A stretch of DNA of 64,000 nt, taken from contig JAQGID010000211.1 in the NCBI GenBank assembly GCA_028291405.1, positions 1-64,000 of the forward strand. Reading direction: 5' to 3'. Position numbers and translations under genes: made by a program. Each line of letters starts with the position of its first letter. Position 1 is the stretch's first letter. This document shows, piece by piece, positions 10,985 through 20,539 of the stretch. Origin of the DNA: Rhodospirillales bacterium (GTDB lineage: Bacteria; Pseudomonadota; Alphaproteobacteria; ATCC43930; CGMCC-115725). The notes under the pieces were generated by a model. It did no database searches and was not told the DNA's origin. It saw only the letters and a list, made by a program, of their open reading frames with translations.

Positions 10985-13459
10985 ATGGGTGTGCTGTCCT
11001 CCGCCCGGCGCGTCCAGGCCGTGCTGGGGCCTACCAATACCGGGAAAACGCATCTCGCGATCGAGCGCATGCTCGGACATCACAGCGGGATGATCGGCTT
11101 CCCGCTGCGCCTACTGGCGCGCGAGAACTACGACCGGATCGTCCGGCTGAAGGGCGCGCGCGCCGTCGCGCTGATCACCGGCGAGGAGAAGATCCTCCCG
11201 CCCAATCCGGTGTATTTCGTCTGCACCGTCGAATCGATGCCGCTCGACCGCCCGGTCGAGTTCCTCGCCGTCGACGAGATCCAGCTGTGCGGCGACCCCG
11301 ACCGCGGCCACGTCTTTACCGCCCGGCTGCTGCACGCCCGCGGCCTCTCCGAGACGATGTTCCTCGGCGCCGATACGATCCGACCGCTGATCCGTCGCCT
11401 CGTGCCCGAGGCGGAGATCGTCTCGCGGCCGCGGTTTTCGACGCTTTCCTATACCGGGCCGCGCAAGGTGACGCGACTGCCGCCGCGCAGCGCCGTCGTC
11501 GCCTTCGCGGTCGCCGACGTTTTCGCCCTTGCCGAGGTGATGCGGCGGCAGCGCGGCGGCACCGCTGTCGTGCTCGGCGCCTTGAGTCCACGCGCCCGCA
11601 ATGCGCAGGTCGGTCTCTTCCAGTCCGGCGAGGTCGATTACCTGGTCGCGACCGATGCCATCGGCATGGGGCTCAACATGGACGTCGACCATGTCGCCTT
11701 CGCCCGCACCGTCAAGTTCGACGGCACGCGGCCGCGTCGTCTCACGGCGCCCGAGATCGCCCAGATCGCCGGCCGCGCCGGCCGCCACATGAACAGCGGC
11801 ACCTTCGGCGAGACGGCCGATCAGGAGCCCTTCGCGCCGGAGCTCGTCGAGGCTGTCGAGAACCACCGCTTCGACCCGCTGGAGCAGCTCTTCTGGCGCA
11901 ACCAGCGGCTCGACTTCCGCTCGCCCGGCGGCCTCATCCGCAGCCTCGACGAACGCCCGGCAAGGGCCGGTCTGGTGACGGGGCGCGAGGCCGACGATGT
12001 CGTCGCGCTGCGCAGCCTCGCCCGCATGGGCGACATCGCCGCCCTCGCCGGCAACCCCGCCGCCGTGCGGCTGCTCTGGGAGGTCTGCCAGATCCCGGAT
12101 TTCCGCAAGGTGATGAGCGACACCCACGCGCGATTGCTGGCGCAGATCTTCCGCCACCTCGCCGGGCCGCACGAGCGGCTGCCGACCGATTGGGTCGCGA
12201 CCCAGGTCGAGCGGCTCGACCGCAGCGACGGCGATATCGACACGCTGATGACGCGCATCGCGCATGTCCGTACCTGGACCTATATCGCCAACCGCGCCGA
12301 CTGGCTGCGCGACGCGGCGCAATGGCAGGAGCGGGCGCGCGCCATCGAGGACCGACTGTCGGACGCGCTGCACGACCGGCTGACGCAGCGTTTCGTCGAC
12401 CGCCGCGGCGCTTTCCTGCTGCGCCGACTCGCCGGCAACGACGAGCTGCTGGCGGCGGTGACACCCCAGGGCGAGGTCATGGTCGAGGGGCATTTCGTCG
12501 GCAGCCTCGAGGGTTTCCGCTTCGCGCCCGACCAGGAGGCCGGCGGCGAGGCAGCGCGCCACCTGCTGGTCGCCGCCAACCGCGTCCTGCGCGGCGAGAT
12601 CGCGCGGCGTGCCCGCCGGCTGGCGGCGGCGCCCGACGCCGCTTTCGCGCTGACGCCGACGGCGATGATCACCTGGGACGGCGCTCCCGTCGGTCGCCTG
12701 CTGCCAGGCGAGGGTGTCCTGGCACCGCGCGTCGAGCCCCTGCCGGGCGATTTCCTCGACGGCGACCTGCGAGAGATGGTCCGTCTTCGCCTGGCAGATT
12801 TCGTGCGCGACACGATCGAGCGCCGGCTGGCGCCGATCTTCCGCGCGCGTGCGGCCGAGCTGTCGGGCGCCGCCCGGGGCCTCGTCTACCAGCTTGGCGA
12901 ATCGCTCGGCAGCCTGCCCGCCGCCGAGGTCGCCTCGCAACGTGCTGCGCTGTCGGCCGCCGACCGTGCCTCGCTCGCCCGTCTCGGCGTCCGCCTCGGC
13001 ACGGAATTCGTCTTCTTCGACCGGCTTCTGAAGCCCGACGCGATGGCGCTGCGCGGCCTGCTCTGGTCGATCCGCGAGGACGCCGCGCTGCCGCCGCCGC
13101 TGCCGCCGCCGGGAATGCTGGCGTTGCGCCGCGACGCCGATGCCGCGTTCTATGCTGCGATCGGCTATGCGCCGCTCGGCGGCCGCGCGCTGCGCCTCGA
13201 CCGTGTCGAGCGGCTCGCCGCCGCGGCGCGGCGACTCGCGCGCCAAGGCAAATTCGCCGCGACGCCGGAGCTCGCGGCCATCGCCGCCGGCTCCATTGAC
13301 GATCTGACGCCGGTGCTCGTCGGTCTCGGTTATCGCGCGGTCGTCGGCGATGCCGGCGTCACCTTCGTCGCTCGGCGGCGGCCCAGGCCGCGTCCGCCGG
13401 CACCCGTCGCCGAAGACAATCCCTTCGCCAAGCTGCGCGCCCTGCGGCTGGTCCGATGA
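10985..13459 (+). CDS. SUV3/SUPV3L1-like ATP-dependent RNA helicase
   Basis: [78 protein letters not shown]. Upstream in-frame starts at 10901/10928 possible. Confidence 0.92.
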   Translation: MGVLSSARRVQAVLGPTNTGKTHLAIERMLGHHSGMIGFPLRLLARENYDRIVRLKGARAVALITGEEKILPPNPVYFVCTVESMPLDRPVEFLAVDEIQLCGDPDRGHVFTARLLHARGLSETMFLGADTIRPLIRRLVPEAEIVSRPRFSTLSYTGPRKVTRLPPRSAVVAFAVADVFALAEVMRRQRGGTAVVLGALSPRARNAQVGLFQSGEVDYLVATDAIGMGLNMDVDHVAFARTVKFDGTRPRRLTAPEIAQIAGRAGRHMNSGTFGETADQEPFAPELVEAVENHRFDPLEQLFWRNQRLDFRSPGGLIRSLDERPARAGLVTGREADDVVALRSLARMGDIAALAGNPAAVRLLWEVCQIPDFRKVMSDTHARLLAQIFRHLAGPHERLPTDWVATQVERLDRSDGDIDTLMTRIAHVRTWTYIANRADWLRDAAQWQERARAIEDRLSDALHDRLTQRFVDRRGAFLLRRLAGNDELLAAVTPQGEVMVEGHFVGSLEGFRFAPDQEAGGEAARHLLVAANRVLRGEIARRARRLAAAPDAAFALTPTAMITWDGAPVGRLLPGEGVLAPRVEPLPGDFLDGDLREMVRLRLADFVRDTIERRLAPIFRARAAELSGAARGLVYQLGESLGSLPAAEVASQRAALSAADRASLARLGVRLGTEFVFFDRLLKPDAMALRGLLWSIREDAALPPPLPPPGMLALRRDADAAFYAAIGYAPLGGRALRLDRVERLAAAARRLARQGKFAATPELAAIAAGSIDDLTPVLVGLGYRAVVGDAGVTFVARRRPRPRPPAPVAEDNPFAKLRALRLVR

Positions 13460-13809
13460 CCCGCGAGGCTGCACCGGTGGGGAGTCTCCGCATCGACAAG
13501 TTTCTGTGGTACGCGCGGCTCGCCAAGTCGCGGGCGCTGGCAACGCAGCTCTGCGCGGTCGGCGCCGTCACGCTGGGCGGCATCACCGTCGGCAAGCCGA
13601 GCCAGGCCGTGCGGGTCGGCGACGTCGTCACCGTGCCGCGCGGCCGGCTGCTCCACGAGATCCGCATTCTCGCGCTCGGCAGCCGTCGCGGTCCGCCGGC
13701 GGAGGCGCGGCTGCTCTATGTCGAGGTTGCACCGCCGCTGCCGCTGCGCGACCGTCCGACGGCGTGGCTGCCGCTGCTCGCCGGGGACGAGCACGACGCG
13801 GCGCCGTGA
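13456..13809 (+). CDS. S4-domain RNA-binding protein (Hsp15/HslR-like)
   Basis: SLRIDKFLWYARLAKSRALATQLCAVGAVTLGG; overlaps helicase stop by 4 nt. Confidence 0.9.
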   Translation: MTREAAPVGSLRIDKFLWYARLAKSRALATQLCAVGAVTLGGITVGKPSQAVRVGDVVTVPRGRLLHEIRILALGSRRGPPAEARLLYVEVAPPLPLRDRPTAWLPLLAGDEHDAAP

Positions 13810-13813
13810 CCGA

Positions 13814-14452
13814 TCAGCCACCGCACAGGCGGTAGGGACCGACGTCGAGGTGCAGGTGGTCGTGATGCGTCGCGTCGCGCGCCGGGGTCAGCACCACGCT
13901 GAAATACGAGCAGGCGCGGCGCGCGAGCTCGCGCAGGAAATCACGCCGCGGTCCCGGCCTCTGCCAATCCGCCTTGACCGTCACGCTGCTTCCGTCGGCG
14001 AGCTGGAACCCGGCGAGGTCTATCGCGTTGCCATGCGCATGTTGACTCAGCCGGTCGCGGCCGGTGCTCTCGCGCCGGCAGTCATAGCTGCCGAAATGGC
14101 GCAGGACCGTGACCCGTTGTCCGAAGTGGCGCAGCGCCGCCGGCTGCACCGCCTCGCGCTCGAAGCGGGCGAGCGCGGCAGCGAGTCCGCAACTCGCCAC
14201 CACCGGTTGGTCCAACCCTGCGCCGACGCTCCGGACGCGGACAGCGTTGGCGATGCCGCAGCCGTTTGCCGCCACCGGCACGACGATCGGCTCGAAGCCG
14301 ACGCCGGCGCTATTCAGCTCGGCAAGACATTGCGCAGCGCCCGGCGGTTGCGGCGGTCGCGCGAGGCAGCCGGACAGGAGCGCGAGCAGCGTTGCCGCGA
14401 CGATCAGGCTTCCCTGGCGGCGGATGATCGACGTTGCGCGGTAAAGCGGCAC
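13814..14452 (-). CDS. Extensin-like C-terminal domain family protein (putative lipoprotein)
   Basis: Lipobox LLSGC; SYDCRRESTGRDRLSQHAHGNAIDLAGFQLADG; CSYFSVVLTPARDATHHDHLHLDVG. Confidence 0.85.
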   Translation of the reverse strand: MPLYRATSIIRRQGSLIVAATLLALLSGCLARPPQPPGAAQCLAELNSAGVGFEPIVVPVAANGCGIANAVRVRSVGAGLDQPVVASCGLAAALARFEREAVQPAALRHFGQRVTVLRHFGSYDCRRESTGRDRLSQHAHGNAIDLAGFQLADGSSVTVKADWQRPGPRRDFLRELARRACSYFSVVLTPARDATHHDHLHLDVGPYRLCGG

Positions 14453-14548
14453 GGAATATCCCTGGGGTTATTACCGTTCAGGGTCTCGCGGGTTACCGCC
14501 GCCCGGTCAAGCGGGATTGCGCCGGATTGCGCCGGGAAGGGTTTGTGG

Positions 14549-15565
14549 ATGAGTGCGGCGATGCCAGAGGACTCGCGTTTCACGGTATTCGCCGGCGCCA
14601 AGGTGGTCATCACCGGCGGACTCGGCTTTATCGGCGCGACGCTGGCGCGGCGGCTCGTCGGACTGGGCGGCGACGTCCTGATCCTCGATTCCGTGCTGCC
14701 TGGGTCGGGCGCAAATCCGTTCAATCTCGACGGCATCGCTGACCGCGTCGTGGTCGAACGCTGCGACATCCGCGACGGCGACGCGATGCGCCGGCACCTC
14801 GCCGGCAAGACGTTTCTCTTCAATCTCGCGGCGCAGACCAGTCATCAGGGCTCGATGGTCGAGCCGCTGCTCGATCTCGACATCAATTGCCGCGCCCAGC
14901 TCGCGCTGCTCGAAACCTGCCGCGCCGTCGCGCCGGAGATCGCCATCGTCTTCGCATCTACGCGGCAAATCTATGGCAGGCCGGAGTATCTGCCTGTCGA
15001 CGAGAAGCATCCGGTGCGGCCGCCCGACGTCAACGGCATCGACAAGGCGGCAGCCGAATCCTTTCACCTGCTGTATCATCGGGTCCATGGTCTGCGCAGC
15101 ACGGCGCTGCGGCTGACCAATACCTACGGGCCGCGAATGCGCATCGCCGACGCGCGCCAGGCCTTCGTCGGTCATTGGCTCCGCGCCGTCATCGAGGGAC
15201 GCGAGTTCGAGGTCTGGGGCGGCGAGCAGCTCCGCGATCTGACCTACGTCGACGATGCCGTCGAGGCATTTCTGCTCGCCGCGGTCGCGCCGTCCTGCGC
15301 CGGGCTCGCCTTGAACATCGGCGGCGAGGCGATGACGCTGCGCCGCCTCGCCGAGCTGCTGCTCGATGCGAACGGCGGCGGACGCTTCGCGATCCGCGAG
15401 TTCCCGGCCGAGCGCAAGCAGATCGACATCGGCGCCTTCACCAGCGACGACGCGCGGTTCCGGTCGCTCACCGGCTGGGCCCCGCGCACCGGGATCGCGG
15501 CGGGTCTGGCGCAGTCGCTCGCGTTCTTCCGCGCGAATCTGCCGCACTACCGTCAGGGACTCTGA
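14549..15565 (+). CDS. NAD-dependent epimerase/dehydratase (extended SDR)
   Basis: VVITGGLGFIGATLARRL; FASTRQIYGRPEYLPVDE; LRLTNTYGPRM; N instead of Y in the YxxxK position (NGIDK). Confidence 0.9.
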   Translation: MSAAMPEDSRFTVFAGAKVVITGGLGFIGATLARRLVGLGGDVLILDSVLPGSGANPFNLDGIADRVVVERCDIRDGDAMRRHLAGKTFLFNLAAQTSHQGSMVEPLLDLDINCRAQLALLETCRAVAPEIAIVFASTRQIYGRPEYLPVDEKHPVRPPDVNGIDKAAAESFHLLYHRVHGLRSTALRLTNTYGPRMRIADARQAFVGHWLRAVIEGREFEVWGGEQLRDLTYVDDAVEAFLLAAVAPSCAGLALNIGGEAMTLRRLAELLLDANGGGRFAIREFPAERKQIDIGAFTSDDARFRSLTGWAPRTGIAAGLAQSLAFFRANLPHYRQGL

Positions 15566-15567
15566 TC

Positions 15568-16698
15568 ATGACCGCCAGCGTGCCGCAAAACGATCCCAAG
15601 GCCGCCTATCTGGCGCAGCGCCCGGCGATCGATGCGGCGATCGCCCGTGTCCTCGCCAGCGGCTGGTACATCCTCGGCGACGAGACCAGCAGCTTCGAGG
15701 CGGAGTTCGCAGCCGCGATGGGCTGCCGCCACGGGATCGGCGTCGGCAACGGGACGGATGCGCTGATCCTGGCGCTGCGCGCCCTTGGCATCGGCGCCGG
15801 GCAGTCGGTCGCGACGGTCTCGCATACCGCGGTCGCGACCGTCGCCGCGATCGAGACCGCCGGTGCCCGCCCGCTGCTGATCGACATCGATCCGGCGACC
15901 TACACGATGGACCCGCAAGCGCTCGAGCAGGCGCTTGCCGCGCCGCCGCCCGGCGGCGCCGGCATCGCCGCAATCCTGCCGGTGCATCTCTACGGGCAAG
16001 CCGCCGATCTGACGCCGCTCTGCAGGCTCGCGCAACGCTACCGCATCCCGTTGATCGAGGATTGCGCGCAGGCGCATGGTGCGAGCTTCGAGGGGCGCCC
16101 GGTCGGCAGCTTTGGGGATATCGCCTGCTTCAGCTTCTACCCGACGAAGAACCTCGGCGCGCTGGGCGACGGCGGTGCGTTGACGACGAGCGACGACAGA
16201 CTCGCCGCCGAGATCCGGGCGATCCGCGAATACGGCTGGCGCGGGAGTCGCTACGTCAGCGAGCGGACCGGCGTCAACTCGCGGCTCGACGAGCTGCAGG
16301 CTGCGATCCTGCGGGCCAAGCTGGGGCATCTCGCCGCCGACAACGACCGCCGGTCGGCGATCGCGTCGCGCTACGATGCCGGCCTCGCCGGATTGGACCT
16401 CGCCCTGCCGTCGCGCGGGCCGGGGCGCAGCCACGTGTTCCATCAATACGTCGTCCGCAGCAGGCGCCGGGATGCCTTGCGCGAGTCGCTACAGGAAGCG
16501 GGGATCGGCACCAATATCCACTATCCCGTACCGATCCACCTGCAGCCGGCTTATCGTGACCGTCTCGCCTCGGGCCCGTCGGGCCTGGCGCAGACCGAGC
16601 GCGCCGCCGGCGAGATCCTCAGCCTGCCGATGTTTCCGCAACTGAGCGATGCGCAGATCGAGCGCACGATCGCGGCGCTCCGCGCGGCGCTCGCATGA
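15568..16698 (+). CDS. DegT/DnrJ/EryC1/StrS family aminotransferase
   Basis: GWYILGDETSSFEAEFAAAMGCRHGIGVGNGTDAL; EDCAQAHGASFEGRPVGSFGDIACFSFYPTKNLGALGDGGAL. Confidence 0.95.
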   Translation: MTASVPQNDPKAAYLAQRPAIDAAIARVLASGWYILGDETSSFEAEFAAAMGCRHGIGVGNGTDALILALRALGIGAGQSVATVSHTAVATVAAIETAGARPLLIDIDPATYTMDPQALEQALAAPPPGGAGIAAILPVHLYGQAADLTPLCRLAQRYRIPLIEDCAQAHGASFEGRPVGSFGDIACFSFYPTKNLGALGDGGALTTSDDRLAAEIRAIREYGWRGSRYVSERTGVNSRLDELQAAILRAKLGHLAADNDRRSAIASRYDAGLAGLDLALPSRGPGRSHVFHQYVVRSRRRDALRESLQEAGIGTNIHYPVPIHLQPAYRDRLASGPSGLAQTERAAGEILSLPMFPQLSDAQIERTIAALRAALA

Positions 16699-16735
16699 GG
16701 GACCGTGTCGTCGACCGGACAAAGGAATCGCATCC

Positions 16736-18772
16736 ATGAAGAAATGGTTCATCGGCGCCGCGGCTGTCGTCGTCCTCATCGTCGTCATCCTGCTCATTGT
16801 TCCCTTCGTGATTCCGACGGACACTTATGTCTCCGAGGTGGTCGCCCTGACCAAGCGGGCGACCGGCCGCGATCTGACGATCAAAGGGAAAGTCAGCTTC
16901 TCGCTGCTGCCCCATGTCGCCATCGAGGCCAGCGACGTCTCGTTCAGCAATCCGCCGGGAATGAGCACGCCGGACATGGCGAAGATCGCGAAGCTGCAGA
17001 TCGAGGTGCGCCCCTTGGCGCTGCTGAGCGGCAATCTCGTCGTCGACCGTTTCGTGATCGTCGATCCGAGCATCGCGCTCGAGGTCGGCAAGGACGGAAC
17101 GCCGAACTGGCAGCTGGCCCAGCCGGGACGAGGGGCGGCGGGATCGCCGGCCGCCGCGGCCCAACCGGCTCCCGCCTCTGGCGCGAAGCCTGCGACGTCG
17201 GGATCCGCGTCGCTCGATCAGCTGCATCTCGGCGACGTCCGCCTCGTCAACGGTACGGTGACCTACCTCGATGATCGCACCGGCAAGAAGGTCGTGGTCG
17301 ACAAGATCAACGCCAAGCTGGCCTTGCCCGATCTGGCGAGCCCGATGCAGGCGGAGGGCGGGGCGACCTGGAACGGCCAGGCAGTCGCGCTTCTCCTCGA
17401 TCTCGGCTCGCCGCAGAAATTCCTCGCTGGCCAGAAGACGCCGGTCTCGCTGAGTCTGGCGGCGGCGCCGATCGCCTTCGGATTCAAGGGCGAGATCGCC
17501 TCCGCGCCAGGGTTGAGCCTCGATGGTGGGACGCAGCTCGAGATCCCGTCGCTGCGTAATCTCGTATCCTGGACCGGCGGTACGCTGCCCGCGACGAGCG
17601 GCGGGCTCGGACCGTTCAAGGTCGACGGCAAGCTGTCTTATGCCGGCGACAAGGCATCCTTCTCCGATGCCAAGATCGTGCTCGATCAGATGAACGCGAC
17701 CGGCAATCTGGCGGTCGATACCACCGCCGGGACGCCTTACGTCAAGGCCAACCTCGATGTCGACAAGCTCGACCTCAACCCTTATCTGCCGCCGGCGACG
17801 CCGGCCGGCCCCGCTGGAAAATCGCCGGCGAGCGGCGGCGCGGCCGGAGGCGCTCCGGGCCGTTCGGCGCCGGCCCCCGCACCGGCCGCGAGCACCGGCT
17901 GGAGCGACGAGCCGATCGATCTTTCAGCGCTGAAATCCGTCAATGCTGATTTCGCGCTGAGCGTCGGCAGCGTCGCCTTCAAGAAGATCACGATCGGGAA
18001 GAGCGCGCTGACGCTGCAGGTCAAGGACGGGCAGCTCGCCGCCGATCTCGGCCAGATGGCGCTCTATGACGGTAGCGGCAAGGGCAGCGTGCATCTCGAC
18101 GGCACGACGCCGGCGCTTGGGCTCGTCGCTGCCTTCGATCTCGCCGGCGTTCAGAGCGAGCCGCTGCTCCGCGACGCGATGAGCTTCGACCGGGTCAAGG
18201 GCGCGATGACCGGCAACCTGGCGCTGACGTCCAAGGGCAAGAGCGAGCGCGAGCTGATCGGCGCGCTCGACGGCAAGGGTGCGCTGAAATTCGCCAACGG
18301 CGCGATCCGCGGCATCGACATCGGCAGCCTGATCTCCAACGTCCAGAATGCCTTGACCAGCGCGTCCTCGCAGAAGGATCGTGAGACTGCCTTCACCGAG
18401 ATGGATGGAACCTTCACGATCACCAACGGGATCGTGAAGAACAACGACCTTCAGCTCAAGTCGTCGCTGCTGCAAGTCGCCGGCGCCGGGACGATCGACT
18501 TGCCGAAGCGCACCGTCGACTACCGCATCGAGCCGAGGATCGCCGGCAATGCGCCGGGCGGCGGGATCTCCGTCCCGATCGTCGTGGAGGGCCCCTGGGA
18601 CAATATCAGCTATCATCCGCAGTTCGATGCGTTGCTGAAGAACCCCAAGGCCTTGGACGACGCCCTCAAGGGTGTGCTTGGCGGCGGTAGCACCGCGCCG
18701 AGCTCCGGTGGCGGTGGCAGCACGCCGAAGCCGGCCGATGTGCTGCGCGGCCTCTTCGGCGGCAAGAAGTAG
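16736..18772 (+). CDS. AsmA family protein
   Basis: N-terminal TM then VVALTKRATGRDLTIKGKVSFSLLPHVAIEASDVSFSNPPG; C-terminal FANGAIRGIDIGSLISN...YRIEPRI. Confidence 0.92.
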   Translation: MKKWFIGAAAVVVLIVVILLIVPFVIPTDTYVSEVVALTKRATGRDLTIKGKVSFSLLPHVAIEASDVSFSNPPGMSTPDMAKIAKLQIEVRPLALLSGNLVVDRFVIVDPSIALEVGKDGTPNWQLAQPGRGAAGSPAAAAQPAPASGAKPATSGSASLDQLHLGDVRLVNGTVTYLDDRTGKKVVVDKINAKLALPDLASPMQAEGGATWNGQAVALLLDLGSPQKFLAGQKTPVSLSLAAAPIAFGFKGEIASAPGLSLDGGTQLEIPSLRNLVSWTGGTLPATSGGLGPFKVDGKLSYAGDKASFSDAKIVLDQMNATGNLAVDTTAGTPYVKANLDVDKLDLNPYLPPATPAGPAGKSPASGGAAGGAPGRSAPAPAPAASTGWSDEPIDLSALKSVNADFALSVGSVAFKKITIGKSALTLQVKDGQLAADLGQMALYDGSGKGSVHLDGTTPALGLVAAFDLAGVQSEPLLRDAMSFDRVKGAMTGNLALTSKGKSERELIGALDGKGALKFANGAIRGIDIGSLISNVQNALTSASSQKDRETAFTEMDGTFTITNGIVKNNDLQLKSSLLQVAGAGTIDLPKRTVDYRIEPRIAGNAPGGGISVPIVVEGPWDNISYHPQFDALLKNPKALDDALKGVLGGGSTAPSSGGGGSTPKPADVLRGLFGGKK

Positions 18773-18780
18773 GAGGGGTT

Positions 18781-19149
18781 ATGAGCGGCGTTCCCGAGAC
18801 GATCGAGCCGGAAATCGTCTTTGCCGAGCCCTGGCAGGCGCAGGCGTTCGCGATCACGGTCACGCTCGCAAAGCGGGGCTGCTTCACCTGGAGCGAATGG
18901 ACCGCGACGCTCGCCGCCGAGATCGCCCGAGCCCGTGACGGCGGCGGCCCGTTGGACGGCGAGGGATACTATCGCCACTGGCTGGCTGCGCTGGAGACTC
19001 TCGTCGCCGCAAAGGGCCTCGTCGGCGCCGCGGACCTCGCCCGCCGCAAGGACGAGTGGGAGCATGCGGTGGCACATACCGAGTTCGGCAAGCCAATCGA
19101 GCTGCATCGCCACGACCATCACGATCAGCACGGCGACGAGTCGCCTTAG
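18781..19149 (+). CDS. Nitrile hydratase accessory protein-like, with His/Asp-rich C-terminus
   Basis: [38 protein letters not shown]...[21 protein letters not shown]; ends [17 protein letters not shown]. Confidence 0.8.
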   Translation: MSGVPETIEPEIVFAEPWQAQAFAITVTLAKRGCFTWSEWTATLAAEIARARDGGGPLDGEGYYRHWLAALETLVAAKGLVGAADLARRKDEWEHAVAHTEFGKPIELHRHDHHDQHGDESP

Positions 19150-19598
19150 ACGGCGTCAGTCTCGTCGAAATGCGACGTGCAGGCCCGGCAGCGCGTCGCC
19201 GCGATCGGGATCGCTGTCACGCAATAGGGGCAATCCTTGGTCGACGGCGGCGCGGGCTCCGCTGGCGCCCGTCGGTTCAGCCGGTTGATCTGCCGGACCA
19301 GCAGGAAAATGGCGAAGGCGACGATGACGAAATCGATCACCGTATTGATGAAGAGACCGTAGTTGATCGTCGCCGCGCCGGCCTGCTTGGCCGCGGCGAG
19401 CGTGGCGTCGTGCTGGCTGCCGAGATTGACGAACAGGTTCGAGAAATCGACGCGGCCGAGCACGAGGCCGAGCGGCGGCATCAGCATGTCGTTCACGAGC
19501 GACGTCACGATCTTGCCGAAAGCGGCGCCGACGACGAGCCCGACGGCAAGGTCGACGACGTTGCCGCGCATCGCGAACTCGCGAAACTCCTTCCACAC
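19146..19598 (-). CDS. mscL: Large-conductance mechanosensitive channel with C-terminal CxxC...CxxC zinc-ribbon-like tail (GTG start)
   Basis: [45 protein letters not shown]; tail [23 protein letters not shown]. Confidence 0.96.
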   Translation of the reverse strand: MWKEFREFAMRGNVVDLAVGLVVGAAFGKIVTSLVNDMLMPPLGLVLGRVDFSNLFVNLGSQHDATLAAAKQAGAATINYGLFINTVIDFVIVAFAIFLLVRQINRLNRRAPAEPAPPSTKDCPYCVTAIPIAATRCRACTSHFDETDAV

Positions 19599-19614
19599 GC
19601 GCCTGCCTCCTTGC

Positions 19615-20478
19615 CTAGCGTCCGGCGCGGCAAAGCACTGAATCGAGGACGGTGACCGCGTTGTCGGGCGAACGCGGCGCCTCGTTCGCCGCGGCGAGGA
19701 ACTCGTAGAGCTGTGCCGCACCGGCGTAGATCTGCGAGGCGGCGTCGTTGGGCTCGAGGAAGTCGGCGATCTCCTGCATCTCGGCCACCCAGCGATAGGC
19801 CTTGTCATAGGAGGATGGGACCTGCCGACGCAGCCAGGTCAGCATCTCCTTCTGGCTCTCGCCGAGCTCGGCGATGAGCGCCGCATCCGAGCCGGCAGCG
19901 GCGGCGCCGAGGAACATCGCGATCCCGAGCGCCGCCAGCCCCTTGGTCAGCCCGGCGTAGGAGAGCTTGAGCGCCGAGGCGGCGCCGACCGGCCCGTCGA
20001 GGACGCGAATCTCGAGTCCATGGTCGCGCAGCAGCGTCGCGGCCTGGGCTGCCGCGCCGGAAACGTAGATGTTGGGCCCGCCATAGCCGGATTTCGGTGG
20101 CCCGCCGATAATCCCCCCGTCGACCACCGCGGCGCCGCTCGGTGCGACGACCTCGGCAATCCGTTTCGCCGTCGCCGGGCTCACTGCATTGCAGTCGAGA
20201 TAGAGCGGCTTGCGCTTTGCCGCGGCGAGAAGCGGCGCGAAGCGCTCCGCCAGTGCGACGGCTTCGCCGGGCGGCACGATCGACAGCACGATATCGACAC
20301 CCTCGACGAGTTCGCTGTCACGGGCGACCGCTGCCATCCCCGCGGCGGCGGCGCGCGCCGCGCTGGCTTCGCTGCGACCGGTCAGGGTGGTGCGGACCTC
20401 GGCGCCGCGCTGGCGCAGCCGCGATGCGACGGCGCTGCCCATCATTCCGGGGGCGACGACGGTGAAGACATGTCCCAT
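19615..20478 (-). CDS. NAD(P)-binding 6-phosphogluconate dehydrogenase-like protein (DUF1932-type C-terminus)
   Basis: [65 protein letters not shown]. Confidence 0.87.
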   Translation of the reverse strand: MGHVFTVVAPGMMGSAVASRLRQRGAEVRTTLTGRSEASAARAAAAGMAAVARDSELVEGVDIVLSIVPPGEAVALAERFAPLLAAAKRKPLYLDCNAVSPATAKRIAEVVAPSGAAVVDGGIIGGPPKSGYGGPNIYVSGAAAQAATLLRDHGLEIRVLDGPVGAASALKLSYAGLTKGLAALGIAMFLGAAAAGSDAALIAELGESQKEMLTWLRRQVPSSYDKAYRWVAEMQEIADFLEPNDAASQIYAGAAQLYEFLAAANEAPRSPDNAVTVLDSVLCRAGR

Positions 20479-20539
20479 CCGTAGGCTCCTGATGCGAGAC
20501 GTTCGCGCGCGGCAGGATACGACCGCCGGCCTCGGGTCC

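Noticed and set aside
10897-13543. Large ORFs in other frames over the helicase (10897..13299 +, 800 aa; 11111..13543 -, 810 aa)
   Set aside because: Arg/Pro-rich or Asp/Arg-rich shadow translations; the helicase frame has clear motifs
14514-14533. 2 x 10-bp direct repeat GGATTGCGCC before the SDR gene
   Set aside because: Only two short copies; likely chance in GC-rich sequence
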